Source: Rhynchopus sp. YZ270_cl-10
Lineage: Eukaryota; Euglenozoa; Diplonemea; Diplonemida; Diplonemidae
Direction of reading: 5' to 3'
Length of the DNA: 64,000 bases
Assembly: GCA_964035575.1 (NCBI GenBank)
Contig: OZ037883.1
Coordinates: 186,001-250,000, forward strand
Shown here: positions 53,810 through 63,400 of the stretch, piece after piece
How positions within the stretch are numbered: position 1 is the stretch's first letter
Layout: each line of letters starts with the position of its first letter
Position numbers and translations under genes: made by a program
The notes under the pieces: generated by a model
The model's database searches: none
What the model was told of the DNA's origin: nothing
The model's input: the letters and a program-made list of their open reading frames with translations, nothing else

Positions 53810-53976
53810 GGAGGGAGATTTAAAAAAAAAAAAAAATGAAATGTGTCGTGGTGGTTCTACTTTCGACGCTTCTCTCTCTACTACAATTTTCTAAAAACGT
53901 TTTATTTTTTTCTCTTTCCCCCCAAAGATCAAGGGAACCTCAAGAAATCTATTAATTTTTTTCTCTATTTTCTTCT

Positions 53977-56973
53977 CTAATGGTTTGCCCCAAAATCTGC
54001 GTAGAGGGGTCTGGCTGGACTCATTCTGAAGTTCCCCCCTTGCTGTGTTTCCATGATGTTAACAGGGGCATTGACAGGAAGGTTGGCAGGATTGACAGGA
54101 ATGTTGACTGGGTGCTGGGAGAGCGGGGCTGGACGCTGCAGGGGGTGAAGCGGCTTTTGCCGTTCAGGGCTTTGGAGTCTGGGCTGCTCACGCTTCCAGA
54201 CATCTCCGTCTGACCAGGTCACCTCTTCGCCACTACACTGCACCAACGCCACATCTGATAGCAACACTGTCCCATCTGGTGTCATCTTCAACGATGTGGA
54301 CACTGCTTTGGAGATGGTCGGCGCAGAGAACGTTACGGTCAGACTGAGCACTGTTGCTTTTACACCCTTTGCGGTCCACCAGAGCCCCTGCAGCAAGGGG
54401 AGGTAATGCAATGCCGCCTGCGAGCCTGCGGTGCGGAGCGCTGGCGGGGCGTAGCCGGGGCGTGGGGGCGAGGCGTTGCGCTGCTCCTCTGGGCTCATGC
54501 TGCGTCTGTCTTCGTACAGCAGCGGGGCACCTGAGGAGGAGAAGGCACCGGCATCGGTGTAGGAGCCTTCTAAAGGGTTGTGGCTGTGGCTGTGGTTGTT
54601 GTGGTCTCCAAAGGAGATTGCTTCGCTAACGTCGTCACGATCGTCGTAGTCGTGGAGAGGGCGGAAGTGGGTGGCGGTCTGGCCGTAGTTGACGTTGGTG
54701 TGTTTTGTGGAGAACTTTTCTGCCTTAGCAGAGACAGTGATGTTCGGCTCCCGCATCCACCCCCGATCCGCCTTTGTGGCAGAAGAAAGCAACCATGTTT
54801 TAATCAAGTGCGGCATCGTTCCATTGTGTGGTTCCGAAAGCACCCTCCCCGCCCCACTCTCCGCATCTCTCCCTATGCACCATCGATGCGAAGACGCAGA
54901 AGTAAACACACTATAATACGATTTGTGCGACGTCCACAAAGGAAACCCTCGAATTTTCCGGTCAGACAAAGTGTACACCCCGTCTGCAGGCCCGCCAGCT
55001 CCATTAACGTATAGGGTGTGCGGGATTTCGTTTGCAGTGATAAGAGTGTCCAGAAGCACGGTGACACGGTGTAGCCGGGTGTCTGACTGCCATGTTTCAT
55101 TGAGCACTTCTCGGTCAAAGCCGCAGTCATCGGAAGACCACGCGCTTCCTTGGTATTCCAGGTCCACCACCGTCCCAAGGGTGCTATCAAATAGCACCGA
55201 CGTAACCGAAAACACCGAAAACGGAGGAATCACTACCCCATGCTCATCAGGGTACTGCGAGACAGTGAAGACCTCCCCTTCCTCCTCCGTTGGCGCCTTC
55301 GCGTCGCCTTCTGCCTCGAAGAAGTCGGAGATGATGCGCGACTTCTTCGCCGACGTCGCCGTCCCCACATACCCTGGAAACGGGGAGTACACACTATCCG
55401 ACTTTCTCTCCAAAAACTCAGCCTCAGAAGAGCCTAGGGGCGCTGTGTCTAGGTCTTGCGCAGGGATGTGACCGTACTGTGCAGAGGGGTCTGCGTCTGC
55501 CTTGGTTTTATACCCTGATTGCGACGCATACGTGGTGAAGTCAAGGTATGAGTCTACACCGTGGAAACGAAGCAGCACGGTGGATGAGAGGGAGGCGTGT
55601 TTGCCTCCATTTTGTTGATGTGCTGCGCTTCCGTTGATGCCTTTGCCTCCGCGCGCTGCAGCGGCTTCAGCCTTCGCAACTTTAGGGCGAACAGCGTCAG
55701 CACGCAGTGAGCAGGTCAACGGACTGCCCCAACCAAGGTAACGCTGTTGGGTGGTCGTATTGTGGTGATGCGCGCTGTCGTTGTCAAGGTTCCTCGATGA
55801 CTTCTTCTTCCCCAAGCTATCAAAGGTCACGCTGTCGTCACGCTGTTTGCGAGAACTCCCCCTCTTCCCTCCCATCCCTTCCACAGGAACCTCCACCGTC
55901 GCGTTGAACTCCCCTAGACATTCCTTAGGAATATTCAACCCAGTTTTATAGAGCACTGGAGGCCTGGTGAGAGGGGGTTCCGCCTCGAGATGCGCCCTTC
56001 TTGGACTGGATTTGGTTTTGGACGATTTTTTCGGGGATTGCGGAGGGTCCGCTGGGATGAACTGAGGTTGGCGTTGGAGCGTGAGTTTGTGTTTGTAAAA
56101 AGAGTTGGAGACAGTTAAGGCGCAGATTGTACAGAGGAATTTTACCCAACGAGAGACTTTGCGTTCCGCGAGCCGTCTGTTGTAAGAATCGTCGAGACGA
56201 AGAGAGCGCAGCAAATCTTGCATTCCATCGTCCATCTCCGCTCTGAGACCTCCATCGCGTGAATCTTCGTCATTCAGATAAGCATCCCAGACCTCTCTGT
56301 TAGGCATATTCCCTTCTGCCCATACTGGCGCATCGAATAACAAAATCCGATCAGCATCAGGAATTTCTTGCGTATAAAACAACATCAACAATAACGTCAA
56401 CGACGACTTTGTTGGGTGATGATGTCCACACCTCTCCCAGAGCCGGTCCGAGAGTTCTCGGAGAAGTACGTGAGGATGTGGTTTGTCAGGAAACGGTAGG
56501 TTCGCAAGCATCTCTTCCACGACGTCTCCACGCTTCGCACGCCAAAGCTGTTTTACCTTAGAAGAGAGTTGAAACATATCTTGGGAAACAGCATCAAAGC
56601 TTCCACTCACCCACGCCCCACCACCACGTGGCAACCACATTACCTCCTGTTTTTCTTCTTGTTGAAGCGTAAAAGGAATGCCATGAGTCTGGATATGGGT
56701 CATCGATTGAATAATCTTTTGCCGTAGCCCCAAGCTAAGGGGCGCCATTTCCCAGACTTTGTGGACAGAACCACCTCCTTTCATTGAGTTGTGCCGTGTT
56801 CGCAGTGCGATGGTTCCAGCGCCGGTAGTTACGGCTGCAGATCGTATGTCTTTGCCTCGTGGATTACGTTCAGTACGGAGTTTCTGGTACAACCGATAAC
56901 TTACACCGGTGCCAACAGCGATGGCGACGGTGATCAACAAGCATAGCAGCACAATAGCAGCTTCATCACCCAT
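53977..56973 (-). CDS. Membrane-anchored protein with an ADP-ribosyltransferase-like segment, 998 aa
   Basis: Single exon, ATG 56973, preceded by TGTAG acceptor-like sequence. An N-terminal signal anchor (6-28) is followed by a helical region (~80-300), and then low-complexity Lys/Ser/His segments. Residues ~534-600 look like the C-terminal part of an arginine-type mono-ADP-ribosyltransferase: GYVGTATSAKKS at the STS position, then VSQYPDEHGVVIPPFSVFSV at the SxxxxExEVLIPPxxxFxV position. The catalytic ExE reads E-H-G, so activity is doubtful. A later module (~640-750; ADGVYTLSDRKIRGFPLW, then HRWCIGRD and MPHLIKTW) is of a kind repeated in many protist proteins, NGxYxL..GxPxW..YxxW. The C-terminus has several IPVN/LPVN/APVN repeats. 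The overall function is not known. Remote fold comparison is needed to accept the transferase call. Confidence 0.75.
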   Translation of the reverse strand: MGDEAAIVLLCLLITVAIAVGTGVSYRLYQKLRTERNPRGKDIRSAAVTTGAGTIALRTRHNSMKGGGSVHKVWEMAPLSLGLRQKIIQSMTHIQTHGIPFTLQQEEKQEVMWLPRGGGAWVSGSFDAVSQDMFQLSSKVKQLWRAKRGDVVEEMLANLPFPDKPHPHVLLRELSDRLWERCGHHHPTKSSLTLLLMLFYTQEIPDADRILLFDAPVWAEGNMPNREVWDAYLNDEDSRDGGLRAEMDDGMQDLLRSLRLDDSYNRRLAERKVSRWVKFLCTICALTVSNSFYKHKLTLQRQPQFIPADPPQSPKKSSKTKSSPRRAHLEAEPPLTRPPVLYKTGLNIPKECLGEFNATVEVPVEGMGGKRGSSRKQRDDSVTFDSLGKKKSSRNLDNDSAHHHNTTTQQRYLGWGSPLTCSLRADAVRPKVAKAEAAAARGGKGINGSAAHQQNGGKHASLSSTVLLRFHGVDSYLDFTTYASQSGYKTKADADPSAQYGHIPAQDLDTAPLGSSEAEFLERKSDSVYSPFPGYVGTATSAKKSRIISDFFEAEGDAKAPTEEEGEVFTVSQYPDEHGVVIPPFSVFSVTSVLFDSTLGTVVDLEYQGSAWSSDDCGFDREVLNETWQSDTRLHRVTVLLDTLITANEIPHTLYVNGAGGPADGVYTLSDRKIRGFPLWTSHKSYYSVFTSASSHRWCIGRDAESGAGRVLSEPHNGTMPHLIKTWLLSSATKADRGWMREPNITVSAKAEKFSTKHTNVNYGQTATHFRPLHDYDDRDDVSEAISFGDHNNHSHSHNPLEGSYTDAGAFSSSGAPLLYEDRRSMSPEEQRNASPPRPGYAPPALRTAGSQAALHYLPLLQGLWWTAKGVKATVLSLTVTFSAPTISKAVSTSLKMTPDGTVLLSDVALVQCSGEEVTWSDGDVWKREQPRLQSPERQKPLHPLQRPAPLSQHPVNIPVNPANLPVNAPVNIMETQQGGNFRMSPARPLYADFGANH

Positions 56974-57352
56974 TTTGCACTACAATATGTGTTTTTGTAC
57001 TGAAATTGGAGGGGGGTTGGGGAAATGGCGGTATATTTTCTTGATTGAGTGAAGAAGCGTTTATTTGTCACTTCTTTTTTTGAAAAGGGGCTTTTTACGA
57101 AAAAAGTGTTACCCTTGTGGTGCAAAAAAGCACAGAAAGAGTTGGGAGGTTACGAGATAGAGGGTATACAATGTGAATAAAATGGGGTCCATTCTTTTTC
57201 TTCCAGTCTCCGATGTGGGGGGGAGAGACGGGGGCGTGGGAGAGTACAATAAAAAAAATTACAGACAAAAAAAATAATCTAGAAATAAAAGCTATGGGCG
57301 CGCATATGATCTTTTGCTAAAAAGAAAATTTGCGTGTGGGCATTTTTTTTTT
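56974..57352. other. Short intergenic, nothing recognised
   Basis: About 380 bp between the 3' end of the gene at 57.35-59.4 kb and the start of the membrane protein gene. T-rich; no repeat family member or RNA gene is seen. Confidence 0.6.
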
Positions 57353-59415
57353 TTATGCCGCATTTATCGGGGTGCTGTCGACGTGGAGGAGAGACGCTGC
57401 CCATGCGAGCCATACTTCAAGCGCTCCTGCATCCTGTGCAAAGCCGATCTGTAGGATGGTGATATGTAATTTGTTTTTGTAGTTTCGACAATCACCTGTC
57501 CGAGGACGGGTTCTACACAAAGTCGCCCGAAGGCTAATGAATTTCAAAGGCATAGATGCAGATCATCTTTTTGATTAATTGTTGTTGTAGTGTAGTTGCC
57601 TCGGTTGTGTTGCCACAGTTGTGCAATCTCCACTGTTTTTGTTTCGGTTTCATTTGATAAATCTGTTCGTGTAGTGTCGCTGCCATTTCATTGTTGAAGC
57701 CTCCCACCTATAACTACACCTCTCATGTCACTGCACAAAGTCAGACTAGAGTCAAACCTCAACAGGGTCTTGACAGTTTCAAGTCCGTTCCCTTGACTGC
57801 GGTTTCGCCAGATAGTAGGTGGGGACCGTTTTATTGTTCACTATCCCTTATGATGATACAGGGCACAGCCCCGTTTACACTCTCTCTATTGTGCCATACC
57901 TTCTCCTCAAACCCGTTCATCCGCAAACAGAAGCTCACACCCAATGAGAGCACCTCACTCCGCGAGTCGTGGTACGCCGCGAACACCTGTAGAGAAGGTT
58001 TTGTTAGGATGTGTATTGCTTTTATTTTTGATAAATGGTTGGAGTAGTGTAGTTGCCTCGGTTGTGTTGCCACAGTTGTGCAATCTCCGCTGTCTGTTTT
58101 TTATCCCATTCTTTGAACAATACCACACTTTCCCTTACCCCAGAAGGAAAAGGTTAGCAGATCATCCGCCCTCTCTGTAGGTCAACAAGCACAATTAATA
58201 GTTAAATCACGATTGTTAAGATAAAGCACTTAAAGCACAATAAATCTCCTTTCATCAACTGCTAAAACTACTGAAAGAGGGGGAAAAAAGAAATACCTGA
58301 AGCCCTGAGACATCCGCCGACACTGCTGTCTTCTCCCCATCGTTATAGCGGAGGGTCAGGACCATGGCACGCTGTGGGGAGACCCCCGGCACACGCAGCC
58401 CTGCTGCTGCCGCTGCTGCAGCGGCCTCTGTGCTCTCTGTGCTGCCCTCCTCCAGGGCCATGACACAGCCTTTGTAGAGGTACTGCCCCCCTGCCACCAC
58501 GGGGGGGTGGCGGATGTAGCAACGCAGACGTTCTGAAGGGAGCGCCCCTGCCACAGACACCACCTCCGCACGGACAGAGCTGAAGGGTGGTGCCAGCGTC
58601 GTATGCGCGGTCTCTAATGGCTGCGGTGCAGGCGTGCTCACAACAGAGACAGAACGATGTCTGTCCACCTCCAACACCTCCAACTCCGTTTCAAGGGGAC
58701 TGCCGAAGAGCATGGTCGTCACCTTCTTCTCTTTGTCTGGACTCCGCAGATACACTGTCGGGGCGGGCTGCAACGAGCTGGGCGCAATGTGCGTTTCCCT
58801 CACCGCCCTTCTCCGGTGGTGCGATGCGTTGATACCTCCTCCTTCCTTCGGCGACTCCACGGTACTAAGCTGCGGGGTACGCACCTCAACCATGGAGCTA
58901 CGCCGGGACATAAAGGTCACGCTCTCTACCACATCTACGTCCACATCGGAATGGGTATCATTCAGATTCATCTCTCTGACACTAGGGGGCTTTGAACCCC
59001 CTTTGGACCCTCCCTTCGAGCGTTGCGTTGTTGAGAGACGGAGAAAGCTGGTATACGCAACACAGGATGCATCTGCGACTGCCGGGTCGTCATGCGTGAA
59101 GCTCATTGGGCGACTCATAGCGGAGTAGCTTTGGTTGCGTTGAAGACCTTGCACAGGCGACGCAGGAGAGTCTGGAGGAACCGGAGGATGCACCACACCC
59201 CCTTCCCCTTCCTTTAAAGTTCTCTCCAAGCAGTCAATATACCGTTGCTGCTGGCAGATAAGCATTGCGCAGGCGTGCAGCTGCACCTCAGTAGGCTCGC
59301 AGATGGAGGATTCCACATCGTCGTCATCATGTGTGTTCTCATGAACGGAAATAGAAGGGCTACGTCCACGTGTCTGAAAATACCTCTGCAAATCGGTATC
59401 ACCCATAGTCGGCAT
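57353..59415 (-). CDS. Disordered protein with C-terminal beta-rich domain, 433 aa, three exons
   Basis: Exons 59415-58297, 57986-57900 and 57448-57353, all phase 0 (donors GTATTT and GTATGG, acceptors CAG). Residues 1-75 contain a short helix with QQQRYIDCLERTLKEGEG. The middle is Ser/Pro/Gly-rich with an SKGG repeat and a 9-Ala run. The end (~290-433) is a compact beta-rich segment reading RCYIRHPPVVAGGQYLYKGC, TLRYNDGEKTAVSADVSGLQ, then VFAAYHDSRSEVLSLGVSFC and FAQDAGALEVWLAWAASLLH, which only becomes continuous after splicing. No family is recognised. Both introns are large (310 and 451 nt). Each contains a full family D hairpin (58021-58094 and 57568-57635), and intron 2 also contains a TCGACAATCA-family copy. 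Confidence 0.8.
57568..57635 (+). repeat. Family D hairpin in intron 2 of the 57-59 kb gene
   Basis: A full copy within intron 57449-57899. A degenerate half copy (TTTGATAAATCTGTTCGTGT) follows at 57652-57712. Confidence 0.8.
58021..58094 (+). repeat. Family D hairpin in intron 1 of the 57-59 kb gene
   Basis: A full copy within intron 57987-58296. One stem base is changed (CTCCGCTGTC), which breaks a pair. Confidence 0.8.
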
Positions 59416-60453
59416 TGGTAAGGAGGGTGGGTTGTGGGGGGAGAGAGAGATGAGGTGAGAGAAGGCGAATGTGATCTAGATGTCTCACAGCATTTCGCAG
59501 TTAAGGGTGTGTTGCTTGAGGGGGGGTGGTGGTGGATGGTGGGGTAGGAGAAGGAAGTGGAGGGGGGGAGGGAGAAAGGAGGGGAAGGGTGTGGAAAGGG
59601 AGTCTTTTTTTGGTATCGAAGGGGGGGAAAAGATTGATGTAATCGACAAAAAAAAATGAGGTTCTGTACAAAAGAAAGGGAAGAATGACAATTTGTCAGA
59701 TGAATGTGCCTGCTCTTGTGCACATACCTCTGTACTACTGTGGTTATCGTGGAACATCCACAAAAGAGAGAGAGAGAGAAGTTTGGAAAGTTGAACCTAA
59801 GCCTCTCAATGCTTAGTAAAAAAAAAAAACACCTTTCACATATCCGAGATTTCTCTGGAAAGAGTCGTTTGGGATATGTCTTGTAGATGGGACTAAATAC
59901 AGCAGTGTGTCTACCCAACGTAGTGAATGGGTGGTATATTTTTTCCGGAAAATCTGTAATTTTTTGTTGTAAAGAACCCAAGAGAAAGAGAGAAAGATAC
60001 CCTCTCAGGATTTTATTTGCTTCTATCTCCGCCCTTTTTCTGTAAAGAAACCAGGGACATTGCCACCCCATTGAATGGTCACTCTTTTCTCAACATTACA
60101 AACATACCAGAAGCGCAAAGGTGTGAACAAAACTGAAAAAGAAAAACGAAAAAATGAAAGAAAACAAAAAGGTTTGGTAAGATACTTCGCATGGCTTAAT
60201 CACTCAAAGAACCCTTTTCTGATAGTAAATACCCAAAGGGGGGGAGGCTCACACGATCATACACGAAAAAAAAAAAAAGAAATGAATTTCGCGAATTCTT
60301 GAATTTCCCAAAGAATAAGGCAAAGTTGACAAAACACAAACCATCCAATAGACTAAAAGTCTTGTTGAAATGAAGGACAAAATCAGGGCGACAAAAACCA
60401 GGCAGATGGGCAATTTTTTTTTTCTTTGGGACCACAGCACACAAACTCCCCTC
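59416..60453. other. Intergenic with one family B and one family A hairpin
   Basis: No gene. A family B hairpin (59698-59732; ATGTGC against GCACAT) is followed 60 bp on by a family A hairpin (59791-59816; CTAAGC against GCTTAG). Confidence 0.6.
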
Positions 60454-63400
60454 TCACGACAACTCCACCGGGTCACCCGAGAATGGAGGGGTGCCTGGGG
60501 GGGAGGCGGAGCTGAGGCTTTCTGGAGGAGCTTCTCGCTTGCCTGGTGGCGTCATGGGTGGAGTTGCTGACTCGATGTCACTGATGGCTTCCGGCTCTGG
60601 CTCGACGCGCAGTGCATCCCCATCCTCTTGCTCCTCTTGTGAGACTGGCGAGCCAGGTCCATCAGAGTCCTCTTCACGAGCAGACGCTTCCCCCTGCGGT
60701 GCCTGTGGCGTCACAGCATCAGGGTCAAGACCTGTCTCCTCTGCAGCAGACACCACGTCCCCATGCTCTGGGTCGTCCACGGCTATGTGTGTTGACTCAG
60801 CATCGGAGTCGTTGATGTCTTCCGGTGCGTCTGTTGCAGGTTCGATGGGTTGGTCAGGTGGTTCGCTCTGTTCGATGGGGTCCGATGGTGGTGCATCCTT
60901 CTCAACCCCCTCGGTGTCGTCCAGCACCTCTGGCGTCTCCAACACCTCTGTGTCTGCGGGCACGTTGTCGGTGTTTTCTGGAGAGTCGACAGCGGGTACC
61001 TCATCTCCATCTGCCTGGGTGGGCTCAGCCTCAGCATCAGCCTCTGCTTCTGCCGTGTCACCACCCAACCCTTCCTCCTCTTCCTCTTCCTTCGGTGTTT
61101 TGTCTTCGGTGGCGTCCACAGCGTCGGCAGCATCCACATCTGCTGTGGTGCCAGCTTCGCCAGCTTCGCCAGCTTCGCCAGCTTCGCCAGCTTCGCCAGC
61201 TTCGCCAGCTTCGCCAGCTTCGCCAGCTTCGCCAGCTTCGCCAGCTTCGCCAGCTTCATCAACACGCTCCACCCCATCCCCTACTCCTTCCACAGCACTC
61301 TCCGGTACATCCACACCGTCCTCATCACCCGCCACCTCCACATCTCTTCCCCCCTCTGCATGCACCTCTCCCTCCACCACATCACCACCACCACCGTCAC
61401 CATCACGCAACACCTCTGCCTCCTCCTCACCCGTCTCCTTCGCCTGGAGTGGTGTGGCAACACCCTCCTCTGCGCGCTCCCCCTCCCCCTCCCTCTCCTC
61501 CACATCTGCAACGTCAATCTCCGGAGCCACTGTGTCGTCTACGTCTCCTGGAAGCGCTTCTGATGGCAGAGCTGTTGCGTCCGGAGCAGCGTCAGCTGTG
61601 TCCTCTTCTGGGACAACATCAGGGGTGACGGGTACGTCAACAGCGTTAGGGGGTACCTGCGCTTCCCCTACACTCTCTTCTTCATCTGTCACCTTCTCGG
61701 GTGCAGTGAGAGCTTCTGCATCCCCTTCTGTAGCCTCGGGACCCTCCACATCCTTGTCAGAACCGGTCTCTCTCTCTGCACCTTCTGCCACGGAGGTTTC
61801 CTCTGCAGGAGGTGCATTGTCCCCTTCGGGCAGGTCGTCTTTGTGGTCTGCCTCTGCCTCTGCCTCTGCCTCTGCCTCTGCCTCTGCCTCTGCCTCTGCC
61901 TCTGCCTCTGCCTCTGCCTCTGCCTCTGCCTCTGCCTCTGCCTCTGCCTCTGCCTCTGCCTCTGCCTCTGCCTCTGCCTCTGTCTCCTCTGTCTTCTCAT
62001 TGGTACCTTCTGCAGAATCATTCGGTGGGTGGGAGGCTGTGTTCTCAGGGTCTTCTTCTCTCTCGTTTTCTTCGATTGGGGTGGTGTCTGGAGTGGTGTC
62101 TGGAAGGGTTTCTTCTGTCTCCTCTGTTGGTATGTGTTCGGAAGTGGTACTAGCAGGGCGTGTGTCGGTGAGGGCTGAGGCTGTGTGTGTTTCGCTAGGG
62201 GCTGCGTTGTGTTCAGGTGTAGTGTCGGTGGCATTGTCGCATAATGTGTTGTCGTCATGCGCGGTGTATCCCTGCCCAGATGCCGTGCTTTCGCATAGTA
62301 TATTGCTGTCATCCGCTATGAGGACAGAGTTTTCTTCGGTGCTTTCGTCGTTGAGGTCCATCACTGCGGGTTTGTCGGTGATGATGTTGGTGTTGGTATT
62401 AGTGTTCGGTTCTGTGTGCCGCTTCTTCCGTTTTTTCCGTCTGGTTTCCTGAGGAACCGCCTCAATCCCGTTCATCATGCTTACACTCGAGACCGAGGTT
62501 GCCTGCTGAACTAGCTCCGCCTTCTTTTGCAGCTGACTCCTCAACACCCTTTCCTCCTCTGCTAGCACCTCTGGGTCCAATGAGTACAGTCCACATGCGA
62601 ACCCACCACCTACCTGCTTTGCGTTGCTCGACGCCTTCAACACCCCTTGGGCTACCCGATGCGGCTTCGACAATGCAGACAACGGCTGCGACAAACACGG
62701 CGGCGGAATCATTCCACCCAGCCCTATCGCCGTACTGGACATCCCTCCCAAACTCTTTTGCGGACTCGGCGCCAAAAACTGCGCTACATCATGATACGCT
62801 GTATTAAATGCGGGATCAAAACCCTTCATCGGAGACCCTTCATGCATCGGCGCTGACTTCAACGGAGGCAACGCGGCACTCTGTGTAGGAGTAGTACTCG
62901 GAGTAAGCCCATGCTTCATCACATCTTTATTTGCCCTCCAAAACGTTCTATGACTTTCCAAAACCTCCTTCGTACTAGAAGCCCAAGGCTGAGGAGTAGC
63001 AGAAGCAAGCAACGAATTGGTCGGTCCCATGTAAGAAGGAGCGTCACTCACCTCCGGCTTCTTTTCTTCTGCAAGAAACCTTCGTAGATCATTCAAAAAG
63101 ACCCCAACAGCCTCTGCATCACCAGAAACAATCCGGGTTTTAAAATCATACGAAATGCGAAACCCCAACTCATGAAATCCTTGGCTTAAAACATTCCAAT
63201 TGAAGAGCCGGTTTTGCAGGGTGCCGCGCGACCTGAGTTGTGTTCCCCCTAAGGTAATCCGCATGCGTCGTGCATAGAAAACAAGTATTCGATAGAAGTG
63301 TATCCCTGTAATAAGAAGCCCTGCATGAACCTGGGTTAACGCAATATTGTCGTGACTCAAAGGGCTCTTACAACCCTCCACCAAAGCAGGGTTTTTACAA

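Larger units (their letters stand above)
50595..53976. other. 3.4-kb composite repeat region
   Basis: No gene. Its left part has opposed GGGGTGCAAAAAATATTTTT words and a long inverted repeat around 50850-50965. GGGGGGTATGTAATTTGACC at the left edge is mirrored near 52315-52365. Its right part has GC-rich hairpins (52600-52680, 52805-52830). An hAT-like element (52953-53809) is nested at the right end. The 51087-51440 stretch is of higher complexity. Confidence 0.6.

Noticed and set aside
60491-62452. 653-codon Ser-rich plus-strand open frame
   Set aside because: Antisense of the CH-like gene. It is a mirror of the TCTGCC and GCCAGCTTC repeats (poly Ser-Ala).
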